Source: Egibacter sp.
GTDB lineage: Bacteria; Actinomycetota; Nitriliruptoria; Euzebyales; Egibacteraceae
NCBI GenBank assembly: GCA_003553795.1
Contig: PWFH01000054.1
Coordinates: forward strand, 1 to 38,404
Direction of reading: 5' to 3'
DNA length: 38,404 nt
The translations under genes and the position numbers were made by a program. The number at the start of each line of letters is the position of its first letter. The first letter of the stretch is position 1. Shown in pieces: positions 1 to 7,559 of this stretch. The notes under the pieces are model-generated. The model searched no databases. It saw nothing but the letters and a program-made list of their open reading frames with translations, and was not told the DNA's origin.

Positions 1-121
1 CGACGTAGCCGCGAGCGTCGCTGAGTCCGCGCTCTTGTAGGGTCGGGTCCCCGGGGTGGCGCAGGATCTGATCGACCCCGCGGCCGAGCATCACGTCACC
101 GCACAGCAGGAGCCTGACCAC
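1..121 (-). CDS. CapA-family protein, 5' part only (runs off left edge)
   Basis: This open frame has no stop and leaves the window at base 1, so only about 40 N-terminal residues are visible. They read VVRLLLCGDVMLGRGVDQIL, then HPGDP and DARGYV. A GDVMLGRGVDQIL start followed by HPGDP and a DAR-YV motif is characteristic of the CapA / PGA_cap family, calcineurin-like metallophosphoesterase-fold proteins linked to poly-gamma-glutamate capsule export and widespread in actinobacteria. The start is taken as GTG at 121; GTG at 139 in the same frame is an alternative, and neither has a good ribosome-binding site. The gene is divergent from the c-di-GMP gene. The enzymatic role cannot be judged from this fragment. 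Confidence 0.8.
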   Translation of the reverse strand, partial: MVRLLLCGDVMLGRGVDQILRHPGDPTLQERGLSDARGYV

Positions 122-369
122 GCCGTCACCCGGTGCCACCGTGTCGCGGGCCTGCGAGTGCGCGCCGGGGGATGCAGCCGACCGTCCGCGCACCGCGCTC
201 TCGCCCACCGACACGCTCCCGAGGGGAGCGTATCCCCGATCGACACCGCCCCGCTTCGCCCGCTCCGCCACCGTGGGAGGCCGGGTCGGCCGACGGGCCA
301 AGCCACCCGAGGCCTTCCACGCTGGACGGCGGTCGTGGGTTACGTTAGGTGAGGAGAAGGGGGTGGTTG

Positions 370-3300
370 GTGGTCGAGGAGGCGGCGGCGTCCGGGCCTG
401 GTGGGCGCGGGCCGTCGGAGCGCGCAGACGAGGGGAAGATCGCGCGCGCGGCGATGGTCATGGTCGTCGAGGGTGACGAGGCGTTGCGCTCGATGATCGC
501 GTTGGTGCTCGAGCGGCACGGCTACCGTGTGGCTGCGGTGGTGCTGGGCGAGGCCGCGGCCGGCGCTGCGTTGCGGACCGCCCCGGAGCTCGTCGTCCTC
601 GGCGTCCGGCTGCCGGACCTCGACGGGGTGGAGGTCTGTCGTGGGCTCCGCGAGCTCGACGGGCTCGGCGAGGTGCCGGTCGTCTTCGTCGGCCCGGCCG
701 AGGATGCCGAGGCCCGCGCCCGCGTCTTCGGTGAGGGGATGACCGACTACCTCGCGCAGCCGTTCAGCGAGGGGGAGCTGCGCGCGCGCGTCGAGACCCA
801 TCTTGGTGCGCACCGTGTGCGTCGGTGGCTGCGTCAGCGCGGTCTGGAGCTGGAGTCGCTGGCGGCGCGCACCGCGCTGCACGTGGCCTCGGGTGGCGTT
901 GGGCTCGAGCATGCGGCGGCGCAGCTGTCCGCGCTGCTGGCGACGCTGCCCGACTTCGTGAGCTTCAAGGACGCTGAGGGGCGCTACCTCGGCTGCAACG
1001 CGCCGTTCGAACGGCTGCTGGAGCGCCGACGCCCCGAGATCCTCGGCCGCACCGACGCTGAGCTCTACGACGCCGACGTCGCTGCGGCGCTCGAGCGCGC
1101 TGACGCGCGGGCGATCGCCGCGGGGCGCCCCTGCACCTGCTGGGAGTGGGTGCGAGACCGCGAGGGCAACGACCTCCTCGTCGAGGTGGTCACGAGCCCG
1201 GTCCACAGCGCCGACGGGCAGTTGCTCGGCGTGCTCGGCGTCGCGCGCGACATCACGCAAGTGGAGGCTGAGCGGCGTCGACTCGCCCGCTCGCAGGCCG
1301 ATCTCGCCGACTCGCAGGCGGTCGCCGGGGTCGGCAGCTGGCGCATGGACCTGCGCACCGGACAGCTGGAATGGTCGGTGGAGAGCCACCGGCTCTACGG
1401 CGTCGACCCTGAGGTCGCGCCGAGCGTGGAGCTGGCCACGTCGCTGCTGCACCCCAATGACCGCGACGCGGTGCTCGCGGCGTGGGAGGCGGCCCTGGAG
1501 GAGGGCCGCGGCGAGATCGAGCACCGTCTGCTCGTCGACGGGCAGACGCGGTGGGTGCACGCGCGGTGGCAGGTCGAGCACGACAGGCAGGGCAATCCCG
1601 CCCGCGCGGTCGGCACGATGCTCGACATCACCGAGCGCAAGACCTCCGAGAGGCGGCTGGCCGCTGAGCAGGCCCGCCTGCACGACGCGGTCGAGGCGGC
1701 GCAGGCCGCGACGTGGCAGTGGCAATGGCAGGACCCGGCCGGTGAGGTCGCCGTCGACGACCGCTGGGAGCGGCTGCTCGGCTATGGCCCCGGCGAGCTC
1801 GGCAGGCTGTCGAGCATGGCCTGGGCCGAGCTGGTCCACCCCGACGACACCGCGGCGGCGCGTCGTGCGTGGGCGCAGTTGCTGGCCGGCACCCGGGGAC
1901 GCTACGAGGCGGAGTACCGGCTGCGTCACCGCGACGGCCGGTGGGTGTGGTTGCGTGACCTCGGTCGGGTCCTCGTGCGTGGCGGGACCGGCCAGCCGGT
2001 GCACGTGTGGGGCCTCGCCCTCGACATCAGCGCTGGCAAGGCGCAGCAGGAGCTCATCGACTTCGTCGCCCAACACGACGAGCTCACCGGCTTGTTCAAC
2101 CGTGAGCGCTTCACCCGCCAGCTCCGCGACGAGCTGCTCGCCGCTGAGGAGGACGGCTCGAGCCTCACGCTGGCCTGCCTCGACCTCGACGCCCTCGCCG
2201 CGCTCAACGATGTGCACGGTCGCACCGCCGGCAACGAGGCGCTCGTGGCCGTGGCCGACCGGCTGCTCGGCCTCGTCGACGACCGCCGATGCGTCGGCCG
2301 CGTCGACGGTGACGAGTTCGCGGTGCTGCTCCGCGACGACGCGCCACGCCCCGACGTCGAGCAGCGCCTCGAGGAGCTGCGCATGCTCGTCGAGCAGCCG
2401 CTGGCCATCGCGGGCGCCCGGCTGGCGGTCACCGGCAGCATCGGCGCGACGGTCTACCCGCAGGGCGCCAAGGTCGACGCCGAGCAGCTGCTGCGCCAAG
2501 CCGAGCAGGCGGTCTACCGGGCCAAGCTGGCCGGCAAGAACCGCTACCACCTCTTCGACGTCGACGCCGACGAGTGGCACCGCGCGCGCTACGGGCGCAT
2601 CGACGCGGTGCGGGTCGCCCTCGAGCGCGGCGAGTTCGTGCTGCACTACCAGCCGCAGGTCAACATGCGCACCGGCGAGGTCCTCGGCGTCGAGGCGCTC
2701 ATCCGCTGGGCGCATCCCGAGCGCGGCCTGCTGCCCCCCTCGGCGTTCCTGCCCGACCTCGACGGGCACCCCCTCACGATCGCCATCGGCGACTGGGTCA
2801 TCGACGAGGCGCTGTCCCAAGTCGCCGCGTGGACCGCCCGGGGGCTGGTCTTCGCCGTCAACGTCAACGTCGACACGCTGCAGCTGCACGACCCCGGCTT
2901 CCTCGAGCGGCTCGAGGGCCAGCTCGCCCGCCAGCCCAGCATCGCCGCCGAGCGGCTCAACCTCGAGGTCCTCGAGACCGGCGCCCTGGTAGACCTCGAC
3001 CACGTCTCGCGGCTCTCCCGCCGCCTCAGCGAGCTCGGCGTCGGCCTCGCCCTCGACGACTTCGGCACCGGCTACTCCTCGCTGGCACTGCTCAAGGAGC
3101 TCTCAGCGCGGATCGTCAAGATCGACCGCAGCTTCGTGCTCGACCTGCTCGACGACCCCGAGCACGCGGTCATCGTCACCAGCATCATCGACCTCGGACG
3201 CAACTTCGACCGGCAGGTCTTCGCCGAAGGGGTCGAGACCGTGCCCCACGGCCAACTGCTCCTCGAGCTCGGCTGCGAGCTCGCGCAGGGCTACGCCATC

Positions 3301-3729
3301 GCCCGGCCGATGCCGCCCGAGCGCCTCCCCGACTGGATGGCCTCCTGGCAGCCCCCGCCGGCCTGGCAGGCCGCCGCGCCAGCCACCCAGGAGCGCATGT
3401 CGGCGCTCGTGGCCGAACTCGCCCACGACGCATGGCGCAACAGTCTCAAGGCCTACGCCCGAGGCCAGCGCGCCCAGCCGCCAGAGCTCGACCCCGCCGC
3501 CTGCAGGCTCGGGCGCTGGATCCGCCGCCGAGAGGCGCAACTCGCCGCAAACCCCCTCGCGAGCGTCCGCGCAGCCCACGAAGCCGCCCACGAGGGCGCC
3601 CGGCGCCTCGTCGCCGCGCAGCAGGCCGGAGACCGCGACGCGGCTGCGGCCGCGCTCAACGCCGTCGAGGCCGCCAGCGACGACCTCGACCGCGCCCTCG
3701 CTGACTGGCGACGGGATCTCACGACATGA
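370..3729 (+). CDS. Receiver-PAS-PAS-PAS-GGDEF-EAL-CZB cyclic-di-GMP protein
   Basis: Predicted cytosolic c-di-GMP enzyme of 1119 residues. Start: AGGAGAAGG at 352-360 places initiation at GTG 370; the frame is open from GTG 349, and ATG 454 is a later option. Domains: receiver ~29-145, PAS ~188-300, ~320-420 and ~444-557, GGDEF ~564-730, EAL ~741-990, CZB ~1009-1119. The receiver looks dead: the phospho-acceptor position is Gly78 (VVLGVRLPDLDG) and the usual Lys of KPF is Gln. The GGDEF signature reads DGDEF (646-650), so cyclase activity is doubtful. The EAL domain keeps EALIRW (775-), DDFGTGYSS, VKIDRS and FAEGVET, so phosphodiesterase activity is likely. The C-terminus carries His1019 (HDAW), Cys1045 (CRLGRW) and His1070/His1074 (HEAAH), the zinc ligands of the CZB family. 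Confidence 0.93.
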   Translation: MVEEAAASGPGGRGPSERADEGKIARAAMVMVVEGDEALRSMIALVLERHGYRVAAVVLGEAAAGAALRTAPELVVLGVRLPDLDGVEVCRGLRELDGLGEVPVVFVGPAEDAEARARVFGEGMTDYLAQPFSEGELRARVETHLGAHRVRRWLRQRGLELESLAARTALHVASGGVGLEHAAAQLSALLATLPDFVSFKDAEGRYLGCNAPFERLLERRRPEILGRTDAELYDADVAAALERADARAIAAGRPCTCWEWVRDREGNDLLVEVVTSPVHSADGQLLGVLGVARDITQVEAERRRLARSQADLADSQAVAGVGSWRMDLRTGQLEWSVESHRLYGVDPEVAPSVELATSLLHPNDRDAVLAAWEAALEEGRGEIEHRLLVDGQTRWVHARWQVEHDRQGNPARAVGTMLDITERKTSERRLAAEQARLHDAVEAAQAATWQWQWQDPAGEVAVDDRWERLLGYGPGELGRLSSMAWAELVHPDDTAAARRAWAQLLAGTRGRYEAEYRLRHRDGRWVWLRDLGRVLVRGGTGQPVHVWGLALDISAGKAQQELIDFVAQHDELTGLFNRERFTRQLRDELLAAEEDGSSLTLACLDLDALAALNDVHGRTAGNEALVAVADRLLGLVDDRRCVGRVDGDEFAVLLRDDAPRPDVEQRLEELRMLVEQPLAIAGARLAVTGSIGATVYPQGAKVDAEQLLRQAEQAVYRAKLAGKNRYHLFDVDADEWHRARYGRIDAVRVALERGEFVLHYQPQVNMRTGEVLGVEALIRWAHPERGLLPPSAFLPDLDGHPLTIAIGDWVIDEALSQVAAWTARGLVFAVNVNVDTLQLHDPGFLERLEGQLARQPSIAAERLNLEVLETGALVDLDHVSRLSRRLSELGVGLALDDFGTGYSSLALLKELSARIVKIDRSFVLDLLDDPEHAVIVTSIIDLGRNFDRQVFAEGVETVPHGQLLLELGCELAQGYAIARPMPPERLPDWMASWQPPPAWQAAAPATQERMSALVAELAHDAWRNSLKAYARGQRAQPPELDPAACRLGRWIRRREAQLAANPLASVRAAHEAAHEGARRLVAAQQAGDRDAAAAALNAVEAASDDLDRALADWRRDLTT

Positions 3730-4589
3730 CAGCCGCCTCGACCTCAGCGGTCGCCCACGCCCGCGCGGCAACGAAGGGAGACCACCTCCCGGAGTTCCAC
3801 GCCAAGGGCGACATCCTCGACGACGCCGCCTCGCAGACTCAGCGAACCACGGTCGCCTCCCCCCAGCACCCCCGCGCAGCCGCCCCGGCCCGCCCGAACA
3901 CGGCGTTGCGAGCGTCGGGGGCGCTTCCGCGATGATCACGCCCGTCCGGCCGACCGGGACAATCCGGATCCACGGTCGCATCCCGCCACGCAGACACTGT
4001 GGTGCACGGGGGAGATGCGCCGTCCGTGACCACACCACGCGTACCCGCCGGCTGGTAGCCCGACCTGGCCCTGCTCACCGGCCTGGGCGGCTGTCGGCGT
4101 GGTCGTCCCGGATGGAGGCGAGTTGGCGTCGCCCGCGACGGAGGGCGCCGACGACGATGGGCTCGTCGGTCCGCTCGACCACCTGCCCTGTCAAGAGACT
4201 CAAGGCCACCCGCCGTTTCGCGTGGTCGGCGCCCTCGGCCGTGCCTGGCAGGCGAGCAGCCACCCGCGTCCCGAACCCGGCGCATCACCGCTTGCTGATG
4301 GTCCACCGAGCGCAGAGCACCCAGCCCTGGGCACTCTGGGATGGCTGCCCCCGGAGCGGCGTTCATGCGGTACGGACCTGACCTTGGCCGACCCGATCTC
4401 GCTGCTCCTGCGAGCCGCTGGCTTGCCGCTGCTGAGGACGGCCCTCGCCTCACCCTGGGGCTCGCTGCCGGTTGACCGGGCGACGTCGCCAATCGGCCGG
4501 TCGCCGCCGATCCGGCCTGGAGGGCGATCGAGCCGCCCTGCCCAGCGCAGGAAGCACCGTCGCCGCCCGTCGGTGACGGGCCCACCGGG
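3730..4589. other. 860-base stretch with no recognisable gene
   Basis: Open frames exist on both strands, but none has a recognisable domain or convincing start, and their composition is Arg/Pro/Ala-rich as expected of chance frames in GC-rich DNA. A 69-codon frame (3726-3935, plus) overlaps the preceding stop by ATGA, but its sequence is low-complexity and resembles nothing known to me. A minus frame around 4075-4263 has a slightly more protein-like stretch (DEPIVVGALRRGRRQLASIR) and could be a scrap of a decayed gene. No strong terminator hairpin with a T-run was seen. Confidence 0.4.
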
Positions 4590-5723
4590 CTACTCCACGA
4601 CATGGACGTTCTGCAGCTCCGGGACGACATCGAGCGAGGACCCGAGCGCGTCAACGAGCTGCTCGGCGCTCTCCCTCGGCGAGTCGGGACCCACCGAGAT
4701 CGTGAACGACCCGTCGCGGAGGCCCTGCCCGCACGCAACCTGCGGGCCCATCGCAGGCGCGCCCACCAGCCTCGATCCGACCGACAACGCCATCCTCCCA
4801 GACCGACCCGCGTCACGCTCGCAGGCGATCTCCGCGGTGAGCTCCGTGAACCGCTCGAGGTCGGCGTCCGCGAGGTCGACGTTCACCCCGACGACACCGA
4901 GCTCATCGTGCTCGGCGAGCTCCACCGCTGACGGGCTGCGCATCGGCAACCGCGTGTCGAGCAGGTGGGCGGTCTCCTCGTCGTCCTCACACACCCACTC
5001 CGGCTCATCGCCATCCGCCTCGACGCAACCGGGCCAGTCGTCATGATCCACGGTTCTGGTCTCGAGCACCGCCGCAACCGACAGCACCGACTCGCCGATC
5101 AGCAACTCGCCCGCCGCGGCGTCAGCCACACCCGGCAGCGTGACCGTGAGCTGATCACCGTCGAGGTCGACGGACGCCCCGGAAGCGACCGCCTGAGCGC
5201 GCGCCGCGAGCGTGTCAGCGGCGGCCTCACGCTCCTGCTCCGACGACCCGGCCGGCAGCGCCAGCTCCACCACCGTCCACGTCGTCGCGACACCGTCGGA
5301 AGGGGACGGCGCCGGGTCCCCCTCGCCCGGCGCGCCAGCCGCCTCGTCCTCACCCTCGGTCTGCCCGGCGTCAGCCTGCCCCTCGCCCGCTTCAGCAGAC
5401 GCCCGATCTGCGGAGCCTTCTCCAGCCTCGTCGGATGATGAGCCCCCGCCAGCGGCGATCACCGCGGCCGTGACGCCACCCGCCGCCGCGAGCGCGACGA
5501 TCGCCGCGGCGGCCAGCAGCCAGCGGCTCCAGCCTCGCGACCCTTCAGGCCGACCGGCGCGGTCCGGCTGCCCGGCGTCGTGCTCGGCAGTGGCCTGGCC
5601 CGCGGCGGCCTCGTCGCTACCGCGCACCGCCTCGGTCCACTGCTGCCCGTCCCACCAGCGCCACCGGCCAGCGACCCCAGCAGGATCGGCATACCACCCC
5701 GGTGGGACTGATCCCCCAGCCAT
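4590..5723 (-). CDS. DUF2510 membrane protein with SecD-P1-like extracytoplasmic domain
   Basis: Predicted 377-residue single-pass membrane protein. The start is ATG 5723 (MAGGSVPPGWYADP), with a purine-rich stretch (AAGGGACGGGGG) just upstream; the frame stays open to 5900, but that extension looks non-coding. Residues ~4-33 form a DUF2510 module (PPGWYADP ... WRWWDGQQW), usual at the cytosolic N-terminus of actinobacterial membrane proteins. A transmembrane helix spans ~68-92, followed by an acidic Ser/Glu/Gly linker to ~145. Residues ~150-377 resemble the SecD P1 periplasmic domain: DTLAARAQAV, then LTVTLPGV, GESVLSVAAVLETR, FTELTAEIA, and MALSVGSRLVGAPAM at the position of SecD's DGEVISAP-type segment. 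The twelve-helix RND body of SecDF is absent. Function is unknown; a role outside secretion is possible. Confidence 0.8.
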   Translation of the reverse strand: MAGGSVPPGWYADPAGVAGRWRWWDGQQWTEAVRGSDEAAAGQATAEHDAGQPDRAGRPEGSRGWSRWLLAAAAIVALAAAGGVTAAVIAAGGGSSSDEAGEGSADRASAEAGEGQADAGQTEGEDEAAGAPGEGDPAPSPSDGVATTWTVVELALPAGSSEQEREAAADTLAARAQAVASGASVDLDGDQLTVTLPGVADAAAGELLIGESVLSVAAVLETRTVDHDDWPGCVEADGDEPEWVCEDDEETAHLLDTRLPMRSPSAVELAEHDELGVVGVNVDLADADLERFTELTAEIACERDAGRSGRMALSVGSRLVGAPAMGPQVACGQGLRDGSFTISVGPDSPRESAEQLVDALGSSLDVVPELQNVHVVE

Positions 5724-6201
5724 GCCCCCGTCCCTTGTCGTCAGATGCCCTCGGACCGGGCACCGCAGGCTACCCGTTGTCGGGTGAGCGACGGGAGCCC
5801 GCGGTTGGGGCGCGGCGACCCACCACGACACGGAGGCGCCGCACGCGCGGGGGCAGTCCCAGACGCCCCACGCCGGGCGGTGCGTCGACAACCGCACCAC
5901 GCCAGCCGCATCGCAGGTTCAGCGTCCCTCGCCTCCGCGCCCGCGGAGGCGACGAGCAGAGCAGGCAGCCCGCCGCCGCAGGCCGATTCCGTCCACGAGT
6001 CTCCCACACGGATCTGCTACTGTGGCCGCTGCCCGGCGATCATGTCCGAGCATCCGTCCGGGCCGAGCCTCGGACACACTTGGGCAAGAGCACGTGGCAG
6101 CTCACGGCAACTGACCCAGCGCTACCGGGTCACGGCATGGGCCGCCTCTGCGAGGAGAACCGCTGGTCAGACCCTGAAAGAAGGGAGCCGGCGCGCAATA
6201 C
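5724..6201. other. Intergenic region between DUF2510 gene and tRNA-Arg
   Basis: No gene seen in about 480 bases. Frames here are short and have chance-like composition. It must hold the promoter of the leftward DUF2510 gene (a TAGCCT -10-like hexamer lies on the minus strand near 5770) and that of the rightward tRNA, but neither can be fixed with confidence. Confidence 0.4.
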
Positions 6202-6277
6202 GCCCGCGTAGCTCAGGGGATAGAGCGACTGCCTCCGGAGCAGTAGGCCGCAGGTTCGAATCCTGCCGCGGGTACCA
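6202..6277 (+). tRNA. tRNA-Arg (anticodon CCG)
   Basis: Complete cloverleaf. The acceptor 5' strand GCCCGCG pairs with CGCGGGT (6267-6273; the first pair is G-U), followed by discriminator A6274 and an encoded CCA (6275-6277). The D arm contains GCTCAGGGGATAGAGC. The anticodon stem ACTGC/GCAGT encloses loop CTCCGGA, giving anticodon CCG, which reads CGG arginine codons. The T arm is GCAGG-TTCGAAT-CCTGC. No intron and no large variable arm. Confidence 0.97.
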
Positions 6278-6325
6278 CCACCAGCGCCGCCGCCCCCCGC
6301 GGCGCCCCTTGCGCGGGCTTGGCGG

Positions 6326-6739
6326 TCAGGCCCGCCCGCGCCGACGCAGCTCGATCGCGGGGCAGCGGTCCATGACGACGTCGAGTCCCGCCTCGAGCGC
6401 CCTCGCCGCGGCCTCCTCGTCGACGACGCCGAGCTGCAGCCACACCGCCTTGGCGCCGGCGGCGATCGCCTCGTCGACGTGGACGCCGGCGCGATCGGAG
6501 CGGCGGAAGACGTCGACGACGTCGATCGGGCGCGGCACGTCGGCCACCGACGGGTAGGCGGTGCGGCCGCGGACCTCCTCCTCGCCGGGGCGGACCGGAT
6601 GGACCTCATAGCCGTGCTCCTCGAGCACGCCCATGACCTGATGGCTCGGTCGCCCCGGGCTCGGCGAGGCCCCCACGACGGCGAAGACCTTCGCGGTGTC
6701 GAGGATGCGGTCGATGACCTCGCGCTGCGCGTCGCCCAC
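6326..6739 (-). CDS. CoA-binding domain protein (YccU-like)
   Basis: Small cytosolic protein of 137 residues made of a single Rossmann-type CoA-binding domain, as in the succinyl-CoA synthetase alpha N-terminus and the YccU family. The nucleotide loop reads VVGASPSPGRPSHQV near residue 20, followed by LEEHGYEVHPVRPG, the DVFRRSDRAG segment and the AVWLQLGVVDEEAAARA helix-strand that ends this fold. Start is GTG 6739, with GAGAGGG about nine bases upstream; the frame is open further, to 6862, but the extension is not conserved-looking. Ligand and role of the family are poorly defined. It converges with the tRNA-Arg gene. Confidence 0.85.
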   Translation of the reverse strand: MGDAQREVIDRILDTAKVFAVVGASPSPGRPSHQVMGVLEEHGYEVHPVRPGEEEVRGRTAYPSVADVPRPIDVVDVFRRSDRAGVHVDEAIAAGAKAVWLQLGVVDEEAAARALEAGLDVVMDRCPAIELRRRGRA

Positions 6740-6941
6740 GGCTTCGCCCTCTCGTCGTCGCTCGCCGGGGCCAACAGCGCACGAGGCCCCGGTGTTCCCC
6801 GCGCGGGTGCGCCACCGACCATGGTCCCCACCGCAGGGTCCGCTCGTCCCGCCCGCTACCATGCCGTGGCCGCCGGCACGCGCTCATCCGAACCCGAGCC
6901 CCGACGCCAAGGCGGCGAGCACCCGAGCCTGGAGGCCCGCT

Positions 6942-7307
6942 GTGAACCTCATCGTCCGCATCGTCGTGACCGGCGTGGCCCTATGGGTGGCCACCGCGCT
7001 CGTACCCGGCGTCGAGGTCGGCGGCGAGGGCACCGACCAGGCCATCACCCTCGGTCTCGTCGCCGTCGTCTTCGGCGTCGTCAACGCGGTCATCGCGCCC
7101 ATCCTCAAAACCCTCGCGCTGCCGCTCTACGTGCTGACCTTCGGCCTCTTCGCGCTCATCGTCAACGCCGTGCTCTTCCAGCTCGTCGGCTGGATCGCCG
7201 CCCAGCTCGCCCTCGACTTCGTCGTCGAGGACTTCCTCGCCGCGCTGCTCGGCGCCGTCGTCGTCGGGCTCGTGAGCTGGGCGGTGGGGCTGCTCGCCCG
7301 CGATTGA
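6942..7307 (+). CDS. Phage-holin-like four-helix membrane protein (M4TM family)
   Basis: Integral membrane protein of 121 residues consisting almost entirely of four hydrophobic helices: ~3-22, ~34-54, ~58-85 and ~92-117. It matches the family called phage holin family / mycobacterial 4-TMS holin, with the typical NLIVRIVVTGVALWVATALV opening, the GLVAVVFGVVNAVI segment and PLYVLTFGLFALIVNA. Start is GTG 6942, six bases after GGAGG (6931-6935). Despite the name, these chromosomal proteins are not known to be lytic; function is open. No phage genes surround it. Confidence 0.88.
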   Translation: MNLIVRIVVTGVALWVATALVPGVEVGGEGTDQAITLGLVAVVFGVVNAVIAPILKTLALPLYVLTFGLFALIVNAVLFQLVGWIAAQLALDFVVEDFLAALLGAVVVGLVSWAVGLLARD

Positions 7308-7441
7308 GGGCCGGCGCGGCGGCCTGGGCCGTGAGGGCGCCCACGGGGGCCTGGGCCGTCGGGGCCCGCGGGATGACGTGGACGGCGGGGGTCCCCCGCG
7401 CTACCGTCTGAGGGACACGGACGCATCCGCGGCCGTGCGTG
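7308..7441 (+). promoter_or_regulatory. Leader region upstream of the thiamine riboswitch
   Basis: This short gap should hold the thi operon promoter. A TACCGT -10-like hexamer lies at 7402-7407, about 35 bases before the riboswitch P1 stem. No clear -35 at normal spacing was found. A near-continuous palindrome GCGGGGG-T-CCCCCGC occupies 7385-7399, just upstream of that hexamer. Confidence 0.3.
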
Positions 7442-7559
7442 CGACACCCGGGGAGCTCGGGGAGGCCGAGCTGAGAGGGTGACCGCGACGGGCCATGCCC
7501 GCCGTCCGTCACCGACCCGTGGAACCTGAGCTGGGTAATGCCAGCGGAGGGAGGTGGCG
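7442..7559 (+). promoter_or_regulatory. TPP riboswitch (THI element)
   Basis: The conserved thi-box blocks are present in order: CGGGGAGC (7449-7456), GAGCTGAGAGGG (7468-7479), GAACCTGAGCTGGGTAATG (7522-7540) and CCAGCGGAGGGA (7541-7552). The 5' end (CACC, 7445-7448) can pair with GGTG (7553-7556) to close P1, with further C-G/G-C pairs 7442/7559 and 7443/7558. The 3' strand of P1 overlaps the ribosome-binding site of the next gene (GGAGGGAGG, 7546-7554) and ends one base before its ATG. This indicates translational repression when thiamine pyrophosphate is bound. Confidence 0.95.

Noticed and set aside
340-3003. Long minus-strand frame of 887 codons opposite the c-di-GMP gene
   Set aside because: It is the antisense shadow of a GC-rich gene; composition is low-complexity Arg/Leu/Glu/Val and no domain is seen, while the plus strand has seven domains with intact motifs.
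3726-3935. 69-codon frame overlapping the c-di-GMP gene stop by ATGA
   Set aside because: Low-complexity sequence, no family resemblance and no ribosome-binding site of its own; kept only as a note in the gap.
6130-6443. Minus-strand frames containing GRIRTCGLLLRRQSLYPLSY and PAAGFEPAAYCSGGSRSIP
   Set aside because: These are the well-known false protein motifs made by translating tRNA genes in antisense; they coincide exactly with tRNA-Arg.
6942-7307. Prophage remnant because of the holin name
   Set aside because: No lysin, capsid, integrase or attachment-like repeats nearby; this family is common on actinobacterial chromosomes.
7385-7399. GC palindrome GCGGGGG-T-CCCCCGC as an intrinsic terminator for the holin-like gene
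   Set aside because: The centre is one base, too short for a loop without losing pairs, and no T-run follows.
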